This document shows positions 45,491 through 54,268 of a DNA stretch of 64,000 bases, piece by piece. Under the pieces are notes generated by a model. The model had not been told where the DNA came from, did no database searches, and worked only from the letters and a program-made list of their open reading frames with translations. The stretch is from the NCBI RefSeq assembly GCF_007860175.1, contig NZ_SJPX01000005.1, positions 558,001-622,000 of the forward strand, read 5' to 3'. The stretch comes from Rubripirellula reticaptiva. Its GTDB lineage: Bacteria > Planctomycetota > Planctomycetia > Pirellulales > Pirellulaceae. Made by a program: the position numbers and the translations under genes. The first letter of the stretch is position 1. The number at the start of each line of letters is the position of its first letter.

Positions 45491-48400
45491 ATGAAATCCA
45501 AGCTCGCAAAATCGCTTGCTTTTGCAACAGTGATCGCCTTAGTCGCTGCCCGCGTCGGACTTGCCGAGCCTGCGCAGAGCGACCAATCGAAACTTCGATT
45601 ACCTGACCAAGTGACGTTCAACGCCCACATTCGGCCGATCATGTCGAACACGTGCTTTGCGTGCCACGGGCCCGACGAAGACGCCAACGACAGCGGTCTG
45701 CGGTTGGACTCGTTCGAACTAGCAACCGAATCGGCAATCGTTCCCGGGGACGCGGACGCATCCGACGTTTATCGCCGCTTGGTCGATGTGGACGATCCGA
45801 TGCCGCCGACCGAGTTTCGACACCAGCTTTCCGATCGCGAAAAGGCGCTGTTCAAAAAGTGGATCGACCAAGGTGCTAAGTACGAACAGCATTGGTCATA
45901 CACGCCGCTCGAGAAGCCGCCAATCGTAGACTCGAAATCCAACAACCCCATCGATGGTTTCATCATCGCTAGGCTGGCCACCGAAGGACTCTCACCTTCG
46001 CAGGTTGCTGACAAAGCAACGCTATTACGCCGACTTAGCTTGGACCTGATCGGCTTGCCACCGACGCCGGAACAAATCGATTCATTCATCGCGGACGATG
46101 CGGACGATGCTTACGAAAAACAAGTCGATCGCCTGCTCGCGTCGCCACACTATGGCGAGCGGATGGCGACTGCTTGGCTAGACATCGTGCGTTTTTCGGA
46201 CACGGTGGGTTTCCATGGCGATCAAAACCAACGCATCTTTGCGTACCGCGACTACGTTATCGATTCGATCAACCAAAACAAACCATTCGACCAATTCACG
46301 ATCGAACAACTTGCCGGCGACTTGCTGGAAAATCCGACCGAAGAACAACTGGTCGCAACCGGTCTGAACCGATTGAACATGGTCACCCGCGAAGGCGGCG
46401 CACAACCAGGCGAGTACTTGGCCAAATACAAAGCGGATCGCGTTCGTATGATCGGCACCGCTTGGTTGGGTTCGACGACCGGTTGCTGTGAATGCCACAA
46501 CCACAAGTACGATCCGTTCACAGCAAAAGACTTCTATTCGCTCGGCGCGTTCTTTGACGACCTTCGCCAATGGGGCGTCTACAGCGACTACGGCTACACG
46601 CCCAACAAAGACCTGAAAGGCTTTAACAACGACTACCCTTTCCCACCTGAAATGCGGCTAAAGTCACGATCCCTGGAACAAGAAATCGCGTTGCTTGAAC
46701 GAGAACTGGAGTCTTCTTTCCGATCAACCAAACCGCTTGATGAAGCCACACGCCAATGGGCCGCCGACGCGCACGCTTGGCTGCAAGCGAATCCGTCCGG
46801 ATGGCAGACGTTGTCGCCAACATCCGTGAATTCCGCCAAAGAATCAACGACGAAACTACTCGGTACGGATGTCTTGGTATCGGGCGAAACCAAGAAGGAC
46901 GACACCGTTACATGGCAACACGAAGTCACTAGTCCAACGGCTGTTCGCACCGTGCAACTGCAGATCCTTCCCGATGACGCCAACGGGGGACACGTCGGAC
47001 GATCAGCCGAAGGACGATTCTCCGTTGCGACTTCGATCGCCATCGTCCGCGACGGGAAAGACGTGCCTTTGAAAATCGCGTTCGGACAAGCGGACCGACA
47101 AAACCCCAAAAACTATCAATCCGGCCACGACCCAAGATTCTTGGAAGAAACCTGGCGCAGCGGCCCCATCGCTTGGCAATTGCCCGCCAACGAAACCACG
47201 CTACCACACACTGCGGTTTACCATCTGGACGAATTGGCGAACCTGCTACCCGGCGATCGATTGGAAGTACGACTGCGCAGCGACGATGTCGGCAGATTCC
47301 GAGTCTCGACATCCCCGTTTGCTCGGATGGTGGTCGGACAACCGAGTGCACCGGAGTCACTTTCCCAAGCACTGGCGGCGTTCGACCAAGGCGCGGGCAG
47401 CGACGCAGTGCTGTCTGCATCCCAGACCGCCGCGATATTGACTGGCAAACATGGATCGACCGTTTCGGCCAAAGATCAAAGCAAAGACTACCTGCGAATT
47501 CGCAACGAAATCCTCGACCGCCGCAGCGGTTATGCAATGACTTTGGTGTCTCAGTCGCTGTCGCCCGAGCAAATTCCCGTCGCTCGAGTTCTGCCGCGTG
47601 GCAATTGGCAGGATGAATCGGGTGAAGTCATCACGCCGGCATTCCCCGAGTTTCTGACCCGGACAGAGTCAGAAGAACCCGACAACTCAAACGCGTCAGA
47701 GGAAAACCCTCGCCGCCTGACTCGCCTCGACCTGGCTCGCTGGCTGACGTCTGACGAAAACCCGATCGTTGCGCGCCACTACGTCAATCGAACGTGGAAA
47801 CATTTCTTCGGCGCGGGGCTATCGAACAAACTCGATGACCTGGGCAGCCAAGGCGAATGGCCCAGCCACCCGCTTTTGCTTGATTGGCTGGCCGCCGAAT
47901 TTCGCGATGGCTGGGACATGAAGCACATCGCACGACTGATCCTGACCAGCGACACGTATCGCCAAGCAGCCGCGGTTCGCGACGACCTCATCGAGACCGA
48001 CCCTTACAACCGTTTGCTGTCTCAGCAATCGGCAAGACGTTTGGAAGCGGAAGCGATTCGCGATAACGCACTTTCGATCGCCGGCTTGCTGAACACCGAT
48101 ATCGTTGGCGGACCGAGCGTCTTCCCGTATCAACCCGAGGGCTACTACAGCAACATCCAATTTCCGAATCGAACCTACGTCAATGACACGGATTTTGGCC
48201 AGTATCGCCGCGGCGTTTACATGCACTGCCAGCGATCGTTCCTGCATCCAATGCTCGTCAATTTTGACGCGCCGGCACGTGACGAATGCGTCGCCGACCG
48301 GCCGCAATCGAACAGTCCTCAACAAGCATTGACGCTGCTGAACGATCCGTCGTTTGTTGAAACTGCAAAAGCACTCAGCAACCGAATGATCGCCGAAGAC

Positions 48401-48646
48401 CCCGGTGCAACGATTCAAACCTACGTCGACCGCGCGTATCGATTATCGCTCGCACGCCCCCCACGTCCCGAAGAAATCGCGGGCCTGACGTCGCTTTACG
48501 AAAACCAGCTAAAACACTTTCGTGACACCCCCGACGACGCAAAACCTTTCGCGATTGACGATTCGAACGATGCCGCCGAGCGTGCGGCACTCGCGCAAGT
48601 CTGCCGCGTGATCCTGAACCTGCACGAAACCATCACTCGCTACTAA
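45491..48646 (+). CDS. PSD1 / planctomycete cytochrome c (DUF1549-DUF1553) protein
   Basis: A 1051-residue exported protein typical of planctomycetes. After the signal peptide (SLAFATVIALVAARVGLA) a planctomycete cytochrome c domain has heme motif CFACH (residues 55-59) and MPP. DUF1549 follows (PIDGFIIARLATEGLSPS, LLRRLSLDLIGLPPTPEQID), then a middle region, and DUF1553 (LARWLTSDENPIVARHYVNR, NRLLSQQSARRLEAEAIRDN) toward the C-terminus. It is thought to act in redox chemistry or polysaccharide processing; the substrate is unknown. A DUF1501 gene follows after 7 bases, the standard partner. Confidence 0.95.
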   Translation: MKSKLAKSLAFATVIALVAARVGLAEPAQSDQSKLRLPDQVTFNAHIRPIMSNTCFACHGPDEDANDSGLRLDSFELATESAIVPGDADASDVYRRLVDVDDPMPPTEFRHQLSDREKALFKKWIDQGAKYEQHWSYTPLEKPPIVDSKSNNPIDGFIIARLATEGLSPSQVADKATLLRRLSLDLIGLPPTPEQIDSFIADDADDAYEKQVDRLLASPHYGERMATAWLDIVRFSDTVGFHGDQNQRIFAYRDYVIDSINQNKPFDQFTIEQLAGDLLENPTEEQLVATGLNRLNMVTREGGAQPGEYLAKYKADRVRMIGTAWLGSTTGCCECHNHKYDPFTAKDFYSLGAFFDDLRQWGVYSDYGYTPNKDLKGFNNDYPFPPEMRLKSRSLEQEIALLERELESSFRSTKPLDEATRQWAADAHAWLQANPSGWQTLSPTSVNSAKESTTKLLGTDVLVSGETKKDDTVTWQHEVTSPTAVRTVQLQILPDDANGGHVGRSAEGRFSVATSIAIVRDGKDVPLKIAFGQADRQNPKNYQSGHDPRFLEETWRSGPIAWQLPANETTLPHTAVYHLDELANLLPGDRLEVRLRSDDVGRFRVSTSPFARMVVGQPSAPESLSQALAAFDQGAGSDAVLSASQTAAILTGKHGSTVSAKDQSKDYLRIRNEILDRRSGYAMTLVSQSLSPEQIPVARVLPRGNWQDESGEVITPAFPEFLTRTESEEPDNSNASEENPRRLTRLDLARWLTSDENPIVARHYVNRTWKHFFGAGLSNKLDDLGSQGEWPSHPLLLDWLAAEFRDGWDMKHIARLILTSDTYRQAAAVRDDLIETDPYNRLLSQQSARRLEAEAIRDNALSIAGLLNTDIVGGPSVFPYQPEGYYSNIQFPNRTYVNDTDFGQYRRGVYMHCQRSFLHPMLVNFDAPARDECVADRPQSNSPQQALTLLNDPSFVETAKALSNRMIAEDPGATIQTYVDRAYRLSLARPPRPEEIAGLTSLYENQLKHFRDTPDDAKPFAIDDSNDAAERAALAQVCRVILNLHETITRY

Positions 48647-48653
48647 GAACACC

Positions 48654-50105
48654 ATGAACGAAAACTTCATCGAACAATTGCGAAAAGATTGGTCGCGGCG
48701 GACGTTTCTGTCCAAGTCGTTTGCTGGGATCGGATCAATCGCTCTGTCATCGCTGCTGCAGGGACAATCCGGCGCCGGAGCCGCTGCCGCCGGTACAACA
48801 AGTGGACATCCATGGCCCGCATTGCCGAATCTGCCTCACCATGCGGCCAAGGCAAAACGGATCGTGCACCTTTGCATGGCGGGTGGCCCGTCACATGTCG
48901 AATCACTCGACCCGAAACCCGAACTTGATCGATTGGATGGGCAACCGTTCCCCAGTTCGTTTACCGACGGACAACAACTCGCCCAGCTTCAAGGCGCAAC
49001 CCTGAAGGCTCGCAAGTCGTTCACGAAATTTAAAAAGTGGGGTCAATCGGGAATCGAAATTTCGGAACTTTTCCCGCACATCGGCAGCATCGCTGATGAC
49101 CTGACCGTCGTTCGCAGCATGACGACCGAGCAGATCAATCACGACACGGCGCACGCGTTCATGAACACGGGCTCGATCATCAAAGGTCGACCGTCGATGG
49201 GTTCGTGGATGCTTTATGGACTTGGTGCTGAAACGGAAAATCTGCCCGGTTATGTCGTCATGACCTCGCAAGGTCCCGGCGCCCAACCCGTATCGGCGCG
49301 TCAGTGGTCAGCCGGTTTTCTGCCCAGCAAGTTCCAAGGCGTGGCATTTCAGAGCAAGGGTAAACCGGTCCACTACATCGGCAACCCCGACGGCGTTTGC
49401 CAATCGACTCAGCGACAGGTCGTCGACGAAATCCAGCGGATCAATGGACTGCTGCAACAGCGTCATCACGACGACGAAATTGCCACGCGAATCGCTCAGT
49501 ACGAGATGGCGTTTCAAATGCAAACTGCCGTTCCGGATTTGGCAGACATGTCAAACGAGACCCAAGAAACGCTGGATATGTACGGCGTCAAGAAACCGGG
49601 CGACGGCTCGTTCGCATCCAATTGCCTGCTCGCTCGCCGGTTGTTGCAGCGAGGTGTCCGCGTCGTGCAACTGTATCACCGGGGTTGGGATCACCACAGC
49701 GATTTGGAAAAGAACTTTACAACCTCGGCCGGCGATTGCGATCGCCCCAGCGCTGCACTTGTGAAGGATCTGAAACGCCACGGCTTGCTGGACGATACGC
49801 TGGTTCTGTGGGGCGGCGAATTCGGCCGCACACCGATGTCACAGGGCTCCGGCCGCGACCACCACATCAACGGGTTTAGCGTTTGGATGGCGGGCGGCGG
49901 CGTCAAAGGTGGCACGGTCTACGGCGCAACCGACGAACTCGGGTACAACAGCGTCGAAAATGTTGTTTCCGTTCACGACTTGCATGCGACGATGTTGGAC
50001 CTGTTCGGAATCGAACATGAACGCTTCACGAAAGCGTTTCAAGGGCTCGACATCAAACTAACCGGCGTCGAACCGGCCCGAGTGGTCCGAGAAATCATCG
50101 CGTAA
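48654..50105 (+). CDS. DUF1501 family exported protein
   Basis: A 483-residue sulfatase-like protein of the DUF1501 family. A Tat-type signal (DWSRRTFLSKSFAGIGS) is visible at residues about 12-28. Family motifs include IVHLCMAGGPSHVESLDPKP, FPHIGSIADDLTVVRSM, QINHDTAHAFMNTGS, and near the end WGGEFGRTPMSQGSGRDHH. It is co-transcribed with the cytochrome/DUF1553 gene 7 bases upstream. Its enzymatic role is not settled. Confidence 0.95.
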   Translation: MNENFIEQLRKDWSRRTFLSKSFAGIGSIALSSLLQGQSGAGAAAAGTTSGHPWPALPNLPHHAAKAKRIVHLCMAGGPSHVESLDPKPELDRLDGQPFPSSFTDGQQLAQLQGATLKARKSFTKFKKWGQSGIEISELFPHIGSIADDLTVVRSMTTEQINHDTAHAFMNTGSIIKGRPSMGSWMLYGLGAETENLPGYVVMTSQGPGAQPVSARQWSAGFLPSKFQGVAFQSKGKPVHYIGNPDGVCQSTQRQVVDEIQRINGLLQQRHHDDEIATRIAQYEMAFQMQTAVPDLADMSNETQETLDMYGVKKPGDGSFASNCLLARRLLQRGVRVVQLYHRGWDHHSDLEKNFTTSAGDCDRPSAALVKDLKRHGLLDDTLVLWGGEFGRTPMSQGSGRDHHINGFSVWMAGGGVKGGTVYGATDELGYNSVENVVSVHDLHATMLDLFGIEHERFTKAFQGLDIKLTGVEPARVVREIIA

Positions 50106-50120
50106 CCAGAATCGGCGAAA

Positions 50121-51623
50121 CTACAATTTCACGCAGACCGATTTGGTTTGCAGGTAGTTTTCCAGCGCCGCATGGCCCATTTCCCGTCCCCATCCGGATT
50201 GCTTGTACCCGCCGAACGGCAACGCAGCGTCAAAGATGCTGTAGCAATTGATCCAGACCGTGCCTGCCTTGACGGACTTGGCCAATCGATGTGCTTTGGA
50301 GATATCACGTGTCCAAATGCCGGCGGCCAAACCGTAACTCGAATTGTTGGCCTTGCCGATCAGTTCGCTATCGTCGCCAAACGGCATCGCCGCGACCACA
50401 GGTCCAAAAATCTCCTCGCGTACGACTGACATGTTTTCCGATGCATGCTTTAGCACCGTCGGCTGAACAAAGTAGCCAGGCCGATCCAGCGCCGCACCAC
50501 CAGCGGACGCTTCGGCACCTTCGGCGATACCCGCCTGCAAGTATCCCGTCACACGTTTGAACTGCTCGCGCGAAACCAACGGCCCCATTTGAGTCGTCGC
50601 ATCGAACCCGCTGCCGACCTTCATATTCTTCGCAATCTCGCTGATGCCGGCCACGACATCGTCATAGATTCCTTTTTGAACGAACAGCCTTGAACCGGCG
50701 CTGCAGACCTGTCCCTGGTTAAAGAAAATCGCGTCCGCTGCACCGGCGATCGCCATGCCCAAGTCGGCGTCATCGTAAACCACATTGGGACTCTTGCCCC
50801 CAAGTTCCAACGTCACCTTCTTTAAGTTTCCAGTCGCGGCATTGATGATCAACTTGCCGACTTCGGTCGAGCCGGTGAACGCGACCTTGTCGACGTCCGG
50901 ATGCGAAGCGATCGCGGCGCCGGCGGTTTCACCAAAGCCGGTCACGATGTTGACGACGCCGCTGGGAATGCCAGCTTCCAAGATCAGTTCGCCCAACCGC
51001 AGCGCCGACAGCGGCGTTTGCTCGGCCGGCTTCAGCACGACCGTGCACCCTGTCGCTAGCGCGGGGCCCAATTTCCAAGCCGCCATCAACAGCGGAAAGT
51101 TCCAAGGAATGATCTGTCCCACCACGCCAACGGGTTCTTTCAGCGTGAACGCATGAAATTGGCTGCCCGGTGCATAGGGCACGTTCAGCGGGATCGTATT
51201 GCCCTCGATCTTCGTCGCCCAACCGGCCATGTAGCGAAACATATCGGCGGCCAGCGCGACGTCGGCGGCTTTAGCAACGCCCAACGGCTTGCCGTTGTCG
51301 ATCGTTTCCAATTGAGCCAACTCGTCCGCGTTGGCTTCGATCAGATCGCCAATCTTCCAAATCAATCGACCTCGATCCGACGCTGTCAGCTTGGACCACG
51401 GTCCCAAATCGAACGCCCGGCGAGCCGCTGCAACCGCCAGATCCACATCCGCGGCATCGCCTTCGGCAGCCTGCGCGATAACCTGATCCGTGGCGGGATC
51501 AAAAACGTCAAACGTCTTCCCGCTGACCGCGTCGACCCACTTGCCATCGATCAACAACTGTTTGGGTGATGCCAGAAACGAATGCAGCGACTTGGGGATA
51601 GAATGCTCGATAGCAGCGGACAT
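50121..51623 (-). CDS. NAD(P)-dependent aldehyde dehydrogenase
   Basis: Oxidises an aldehyde to the acid. The 500-residue protein matches the ALDH family: IPWNFPLLMAAWKLGPALA (coenzyme site), FTGSTEVGKLI, ELGGKSPNVVYDDADL with the general base Glu, the catalytic Cys in NQGQVCSAGSR (about residue 306), and EEIFGPVVAAMPF near the end. The substrate is not predictable. I use ATG at 51623 (MSAAIEHSIPKSL); an earlier ATG at 51653 is possible. It converges with the DUF1501 gene. Confidence 0.93.
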   Translation of the reverse strand: MSAAIEHSIPKSLHSFLASPKQLLIDGKWVDAVSGKTFDVFDPATDQVIAQAAEGDAADVDLAVAAARRAFDLGPWSKLTASDRGRLIWKIGDLIEANADELAQLETIDNGKPLGVAKAADVALAADMFRYMAGWATKIEGNTIPLNVPYAPGSQFHAFTLKEPVGVVGQIIPWNFPLLMAAWKLGPALATGCTVVLKPAEQTPLSALRLGELILEAGIPSGVVNIVTGFGETAGAAIASHPDVDKVAFTGSTEVGKLIINAATGNLKKVTLELGGKSPNVVYDDADLGMAIAGAADAIFFNQGQVCSAGSRLFVQKGIYDDVVAGISEIAKNMKVGSGFDATTQMGPLVSREQFKRVTGYLQAGIAEGAEASAGGAALDRPGYFVQPTVLKHASENMSVVREEIFGPVVAAMPFGDDSELIGKANNSSYGLAAGIWTRDISKAHRLAKSVKAGTVWINCYSIFDAALPFGGYKQSGWGREMGHAALENYLQTKSVCVKL

Positions 51624-51889
51624 GGAAGGTGGCTCCGGCAATGAAAGTGACATAGCGATGCAGTGTCGCAACGCGTTCTGTCATTTTAGCGGACAATTCG
51701 ACCGCGATGCCAACGACTTTCGTCACTAAGGACTTGTTTAAAAGCGACGCCGGCATTCACAAGCACAAAATCATCTACCCGCTCGCGGAAGGGTAAATTC
51801 CCGAACTTATTTCCGTACGACGCCTTAATCCATTGCCTGAATCTTAAAAGTCCCTCTGCAAAATCAATCTCATAGCAATCCGAACAACG

Positions 51890-52426
51890 ATGGCTCGACA
51901 AACTCATGATCGCGAAGACCTGTTTCGCGACGGCACGCAAATGCCCTACCGAGGCCGTATCCAGATCGGCGACGCCGAAGTGGTCGTTGGTTTTCGCACA
52001 GGCGGTGCCGCAAGTTTGTACTGGGACCAAGACCCAGTGTTTCAGTTCAACAGCGATCACGAAGTTCGCCGCGTCTACTTTGCCGGTGATCGCTATGCCG
52101 CCAACGCAGGAAAGCTGGTCCGGCTGATCCAAAAACGTTCAGATCACGAAACAACCACCGAGCGACTAAGACTCGATCAAGCATCCGTCGCCGACGACGT
52201 CAATGACGGCATCGATTCCAAACTGCAATTCTGCCTCGCCCAGCTCCGATGCTCTTGCCGCCCGAACTCTGGCGAACCTAACGACGCTGGCGAACCTAAC
52301 GATCAGGCAGCCTGGGAGGTCACGGGCGAATCAAAAACGGAGTTCCTGGCACGACTGGATCGGTGGCTCGGCACTGTCGGGAATCCCGCGGTAACGGCCC
52401 GTGGGCCGGCGGTCAGTTCAGCCTGA
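51890..52426 (+). CDS. Hypothetical protein with short GEPND repeat
   Basis: A 178-residue protein not recognised. The first half (GRIQIGDAEVVVGFRTGGAA, VRRVYFAGDRYAANAGKLVR) is compact and probably folded; the second half is polar and contains two copies of Gly-Glu-Pro-Asn-Asp. A minus-strand frame covers part of the same DNA (51686-52132) but has poorer composition. No clear ribosome binding site was seen. It lies between ALDH and tpx on the opposite strand to ALDH. Confidence 0.6.
   Translation: MARQTHDREDLFRDGTQMPYRGRIQIGDAEVVVGFRTGGAASLYWDQDPVFQFNSDHEVRRVYFAGDRYAANAGKLVRLIQKRSDHETTTERLRLDQASVADDVNDGIDSKLQFCLAQLRCSCRPNSGEPNDAGEPNDQAAWEVTGESKTEFLARLDRWLGTVGNPAVTARGPAVSSA
52271..52306 (+). 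repeat. Two 18-base direct repeats (GEPND)
   Basis: Two adjacent 18-base units sharing the first 14 bases (ggcgaacctaacga) encode GEPNDA and GEPNDQ within the hypothetical gene. A small expansion likely arose by slippage. Confidence 0.8.
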
Positions 52427-52567
52427 CACGCGTGAAACCATCGCAAAAACCACTGTTTGCATCATCCCCGGACGGTCGCCTAGCGCCTGCCCTCTTCACT
52501 TTCCAGCCCCGTCGCTTCATACTTTTGCCCATACAAATCCTCTCGCCACACAACGAAAGCTATCGAT

Positions 52568-53083
52568 ATGGGACGCTCCGGAGTCATCACGTTCAAGGGC
52601 AATGCTATGACACTTGAAGGCAACGATCTGGCCGTCGGTTCGGCCGCACCAGATTTCAAGTTGATCTACGCTGACAACGGCCTGCAAGCATTGACGCTGG
52701 CCGACTTAAAGGGCAAGCCTTCGATCATCAGTGTCGTGCCAAGCCTGGACACACCAACCTGTGCGATTCAAACCAAGAGGTTTAACGAAGAACTCGGTTC
52801 GCTAGGCGATAAGATCAACGCCGTCACCGTCAGCCGTGACTTGCCATTCGCCCAAGCTCGATTCTGTGGCGCCGAAGACGTCAAGATGCGAACCGCTAGC
52901 GATTACCAAACTCACGCTTTCGGAACCGACTACGGCCTAACGATCGAAGAGCTGAAGCTTCTGACTCGCGCCGTCATTGTGCTCGATGCCGACGGTAAAG
53001 TTGCCTACAAAGAAATCGTTGCCGAAGTCACTCAAGAACCTGACTACAGCGCTGCGATGGCAGCACTGCGAATGCTTGTTTAG
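52568..53083 (+). CDS. tpx: Thiol peroxidase
   Basis: Reduces hydroperoxides using thioredoxin. The 171-residue protein is an atypical 2-Cys peroxiredoxin with the peroxidatic Cys65 in SLDTPTCAIQTKRF and resolving Cys100 in FAQARFCGAED. The N-terminus VITFKGNAMTLEGND matches the Tpx family, supporting the ATG at 52568. It is followed after about 40 bases by trhO in the same direction. Confidence 0.95.
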   Translation: MGRSGVITFKGNAMTLEGNDLAVGSAAPDFKLIYADNGLQALTLADLKGKPSIISVVPSLDTPTCAIQTKRFNEELGSLGDKINAVTVSRDLPFAQARFCGAEDVKMRTASDYQTHAFGTDYGLTIEELKLLTRAVIVLDADGKVAYKEIVAEVTQEPDYSAAMAALRMLV

Positions 53084-53120
53084 AGCGACCTGACTCGCAA
53101 CACCAACTCTCTCGTCAACC

Positions 53121-54020
53121 ATGTTTACCGTCGCCGCGCTCTACCGATTTGTGCCACTTTCCGATCACGTCTCGATGCGTGAAGCAATCTTGGGGTGCAT
53201 GGTGGAACACGGCGTGCGGGGAACGTTGTTGTTGGCCAGCGAGGGTATCAACGGAACCGTCGCGGGCAACCGTGACGGAATTGAAAACCTGCTAACTTTC
53301 TTGCGTGATGATCCGCGCCTTGCCGAACTGGACGTCAAGTGGTCCGAGTGCGATGAGATGCCATTCAGGCGGTCTCGCGTCCGGTTGAAGAAAGAGATCG
53401 TGACCCTTGGCGTCGAAGGCATTGATCCACTTGCCTCAGTCGGCACCTACGTCGACGCGGCCGAGTGGAACGCACTGATCGACGATCCCGATGTAACGCT
53501 CGTCGACACTCGCAACGACTACGAAGTCGCGATCGGAACGTTTCGCGGCGCGATCAACCCCAACACGGATAGCTTTCGCGACTTCCCAGACTTTGTGTCG
53601 AAGAATCTTGATCCTAAGAAACACAAGAAAGTCGCCATGTTTTGCACCGGAGGAATCCGCTGCGAAAAGTCGACGGCACTGCTGAAGAAAGTCGGCTTCG
53701 AAAACGTCTACCATCTTCGCGGCGGCATTCTGAAGTACCTCGAAACCGTTCCTGCCGAAGACTCTCGTTGGCAAGGCGACTGTTTCGTATTCGACGGACG
53801 TGTTGCCGTCGATCACGACCTGCAAGAATCCAACCACGTGATGTGCTTTGGTTGCGGATGGCCGGTATCGCCAGATGGCCAACAATCCGACGACTACATC
53901 CCCGGCGTCCAGTGTCCTCACTGTGCCAGCGAATTGACGGACGAACAACGCGCCCGATTCGCCGAACGCCAATTCCAGTTGCGGCAACGAATCGCCAAGC
54001 AAGCGACGTCGCAAGCATAG
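53121..54020 (+). CDS. trhO: tRNA uridine-34 hydroxylase, rhodanese family
   Basis: Makes 5-hydroxyuridine at the tRNA wobble position using O2 (TrhO, formerly YceA). The 299-residue protein has the N-terminal acylphosphatase-like domain ([14 protein letters not shown]), the rhodanese domain with active Cys175 in [11 protein letters not shown], and a C-terminal zinc-type cluster ([17 protein letters not shown]). It lies after tpx and converges with the DUF5989 gene across about 35 bases. Confidence 0.95.
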   Translation: MFTVAALYRFVPLSDHVSMREAILGCMVEHGVRGTLLLASEGINGTVAGNRDGIENLLTFLRDDPRLAELDVKWSECDEMPFRRSRVRLKKEIVTLGVEGIDPLASVGTYVDAAEWNALIDDPDVTLVDTRNDYEVAIGTFRGAINPNTDSFRDFPDFVSKNLDPKKHKKVAMFCTGGIRCEKSTALLKKVGFENVYHLRGGILKYLETVPAEDSRWQGDCFVFDGRVAVDHDLQESNHVMCFGCGWPVSPDGQQSDDYIPGVQCPHCASELTDEQRARFAERQFQLRQRIAKQATSQA

Positions 54021-54053
54021 GTTTCGTCGCGCCAATTTCGCTCGCCCAGTTTC

Positions 54054-54257
54054 CTAAAACAGCGCATAGATAAACGGCGCGGCGGGTGAAGCGGACAGAA
54101 ACACCATCGCCATCATCAACACGGTGACGATCAAGATCGGTGCGATCCACCATTTCTTGTTGTAGCGCAGAAACGATGCGAACTCGCGAATGATGCCCGG
54201 ATCTTTCACGGCGACTCGCTTTGGATCGGGTCGGTTTGATTCTGATTTCTTGTTCAT
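54054..54257 (-). CDS. DUF5989 small membrane protein
   Basis: A 67-residue protein with a basic N-terminal part (VKDPGIIREFASFLRYNKKW) and one hydrophobic helix (WIAPILIVTVLMMAMVFL). This matches the DUF5989/SxtJ-neighbour family that is found beside NodU-type carbamoyltransferases. ATG at 54257 is chosen over a TTG at 54272 that would overlap the upstream stop. It is the last gene of the two-gene minus-strand unit and is probably a partner of the carbamoyltransferase. Confidence 0.8.
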   Translation of the reverse strand: MNKKSESNRPDPKRVAVKDPGIIREFASFLRYNKKWWIAPILIVTVLMMAMVFLSASPAAPFIYALF

Positions 54258-54268
54258 CGTTGGCGTGT

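Noticed and set aside
51686-52132. Minus-strand frame of 148 codons near ALDH
   Set aside because: Conflicts with the plus-strand hypothetical gene, which has a more natural composition; no recognised motif.
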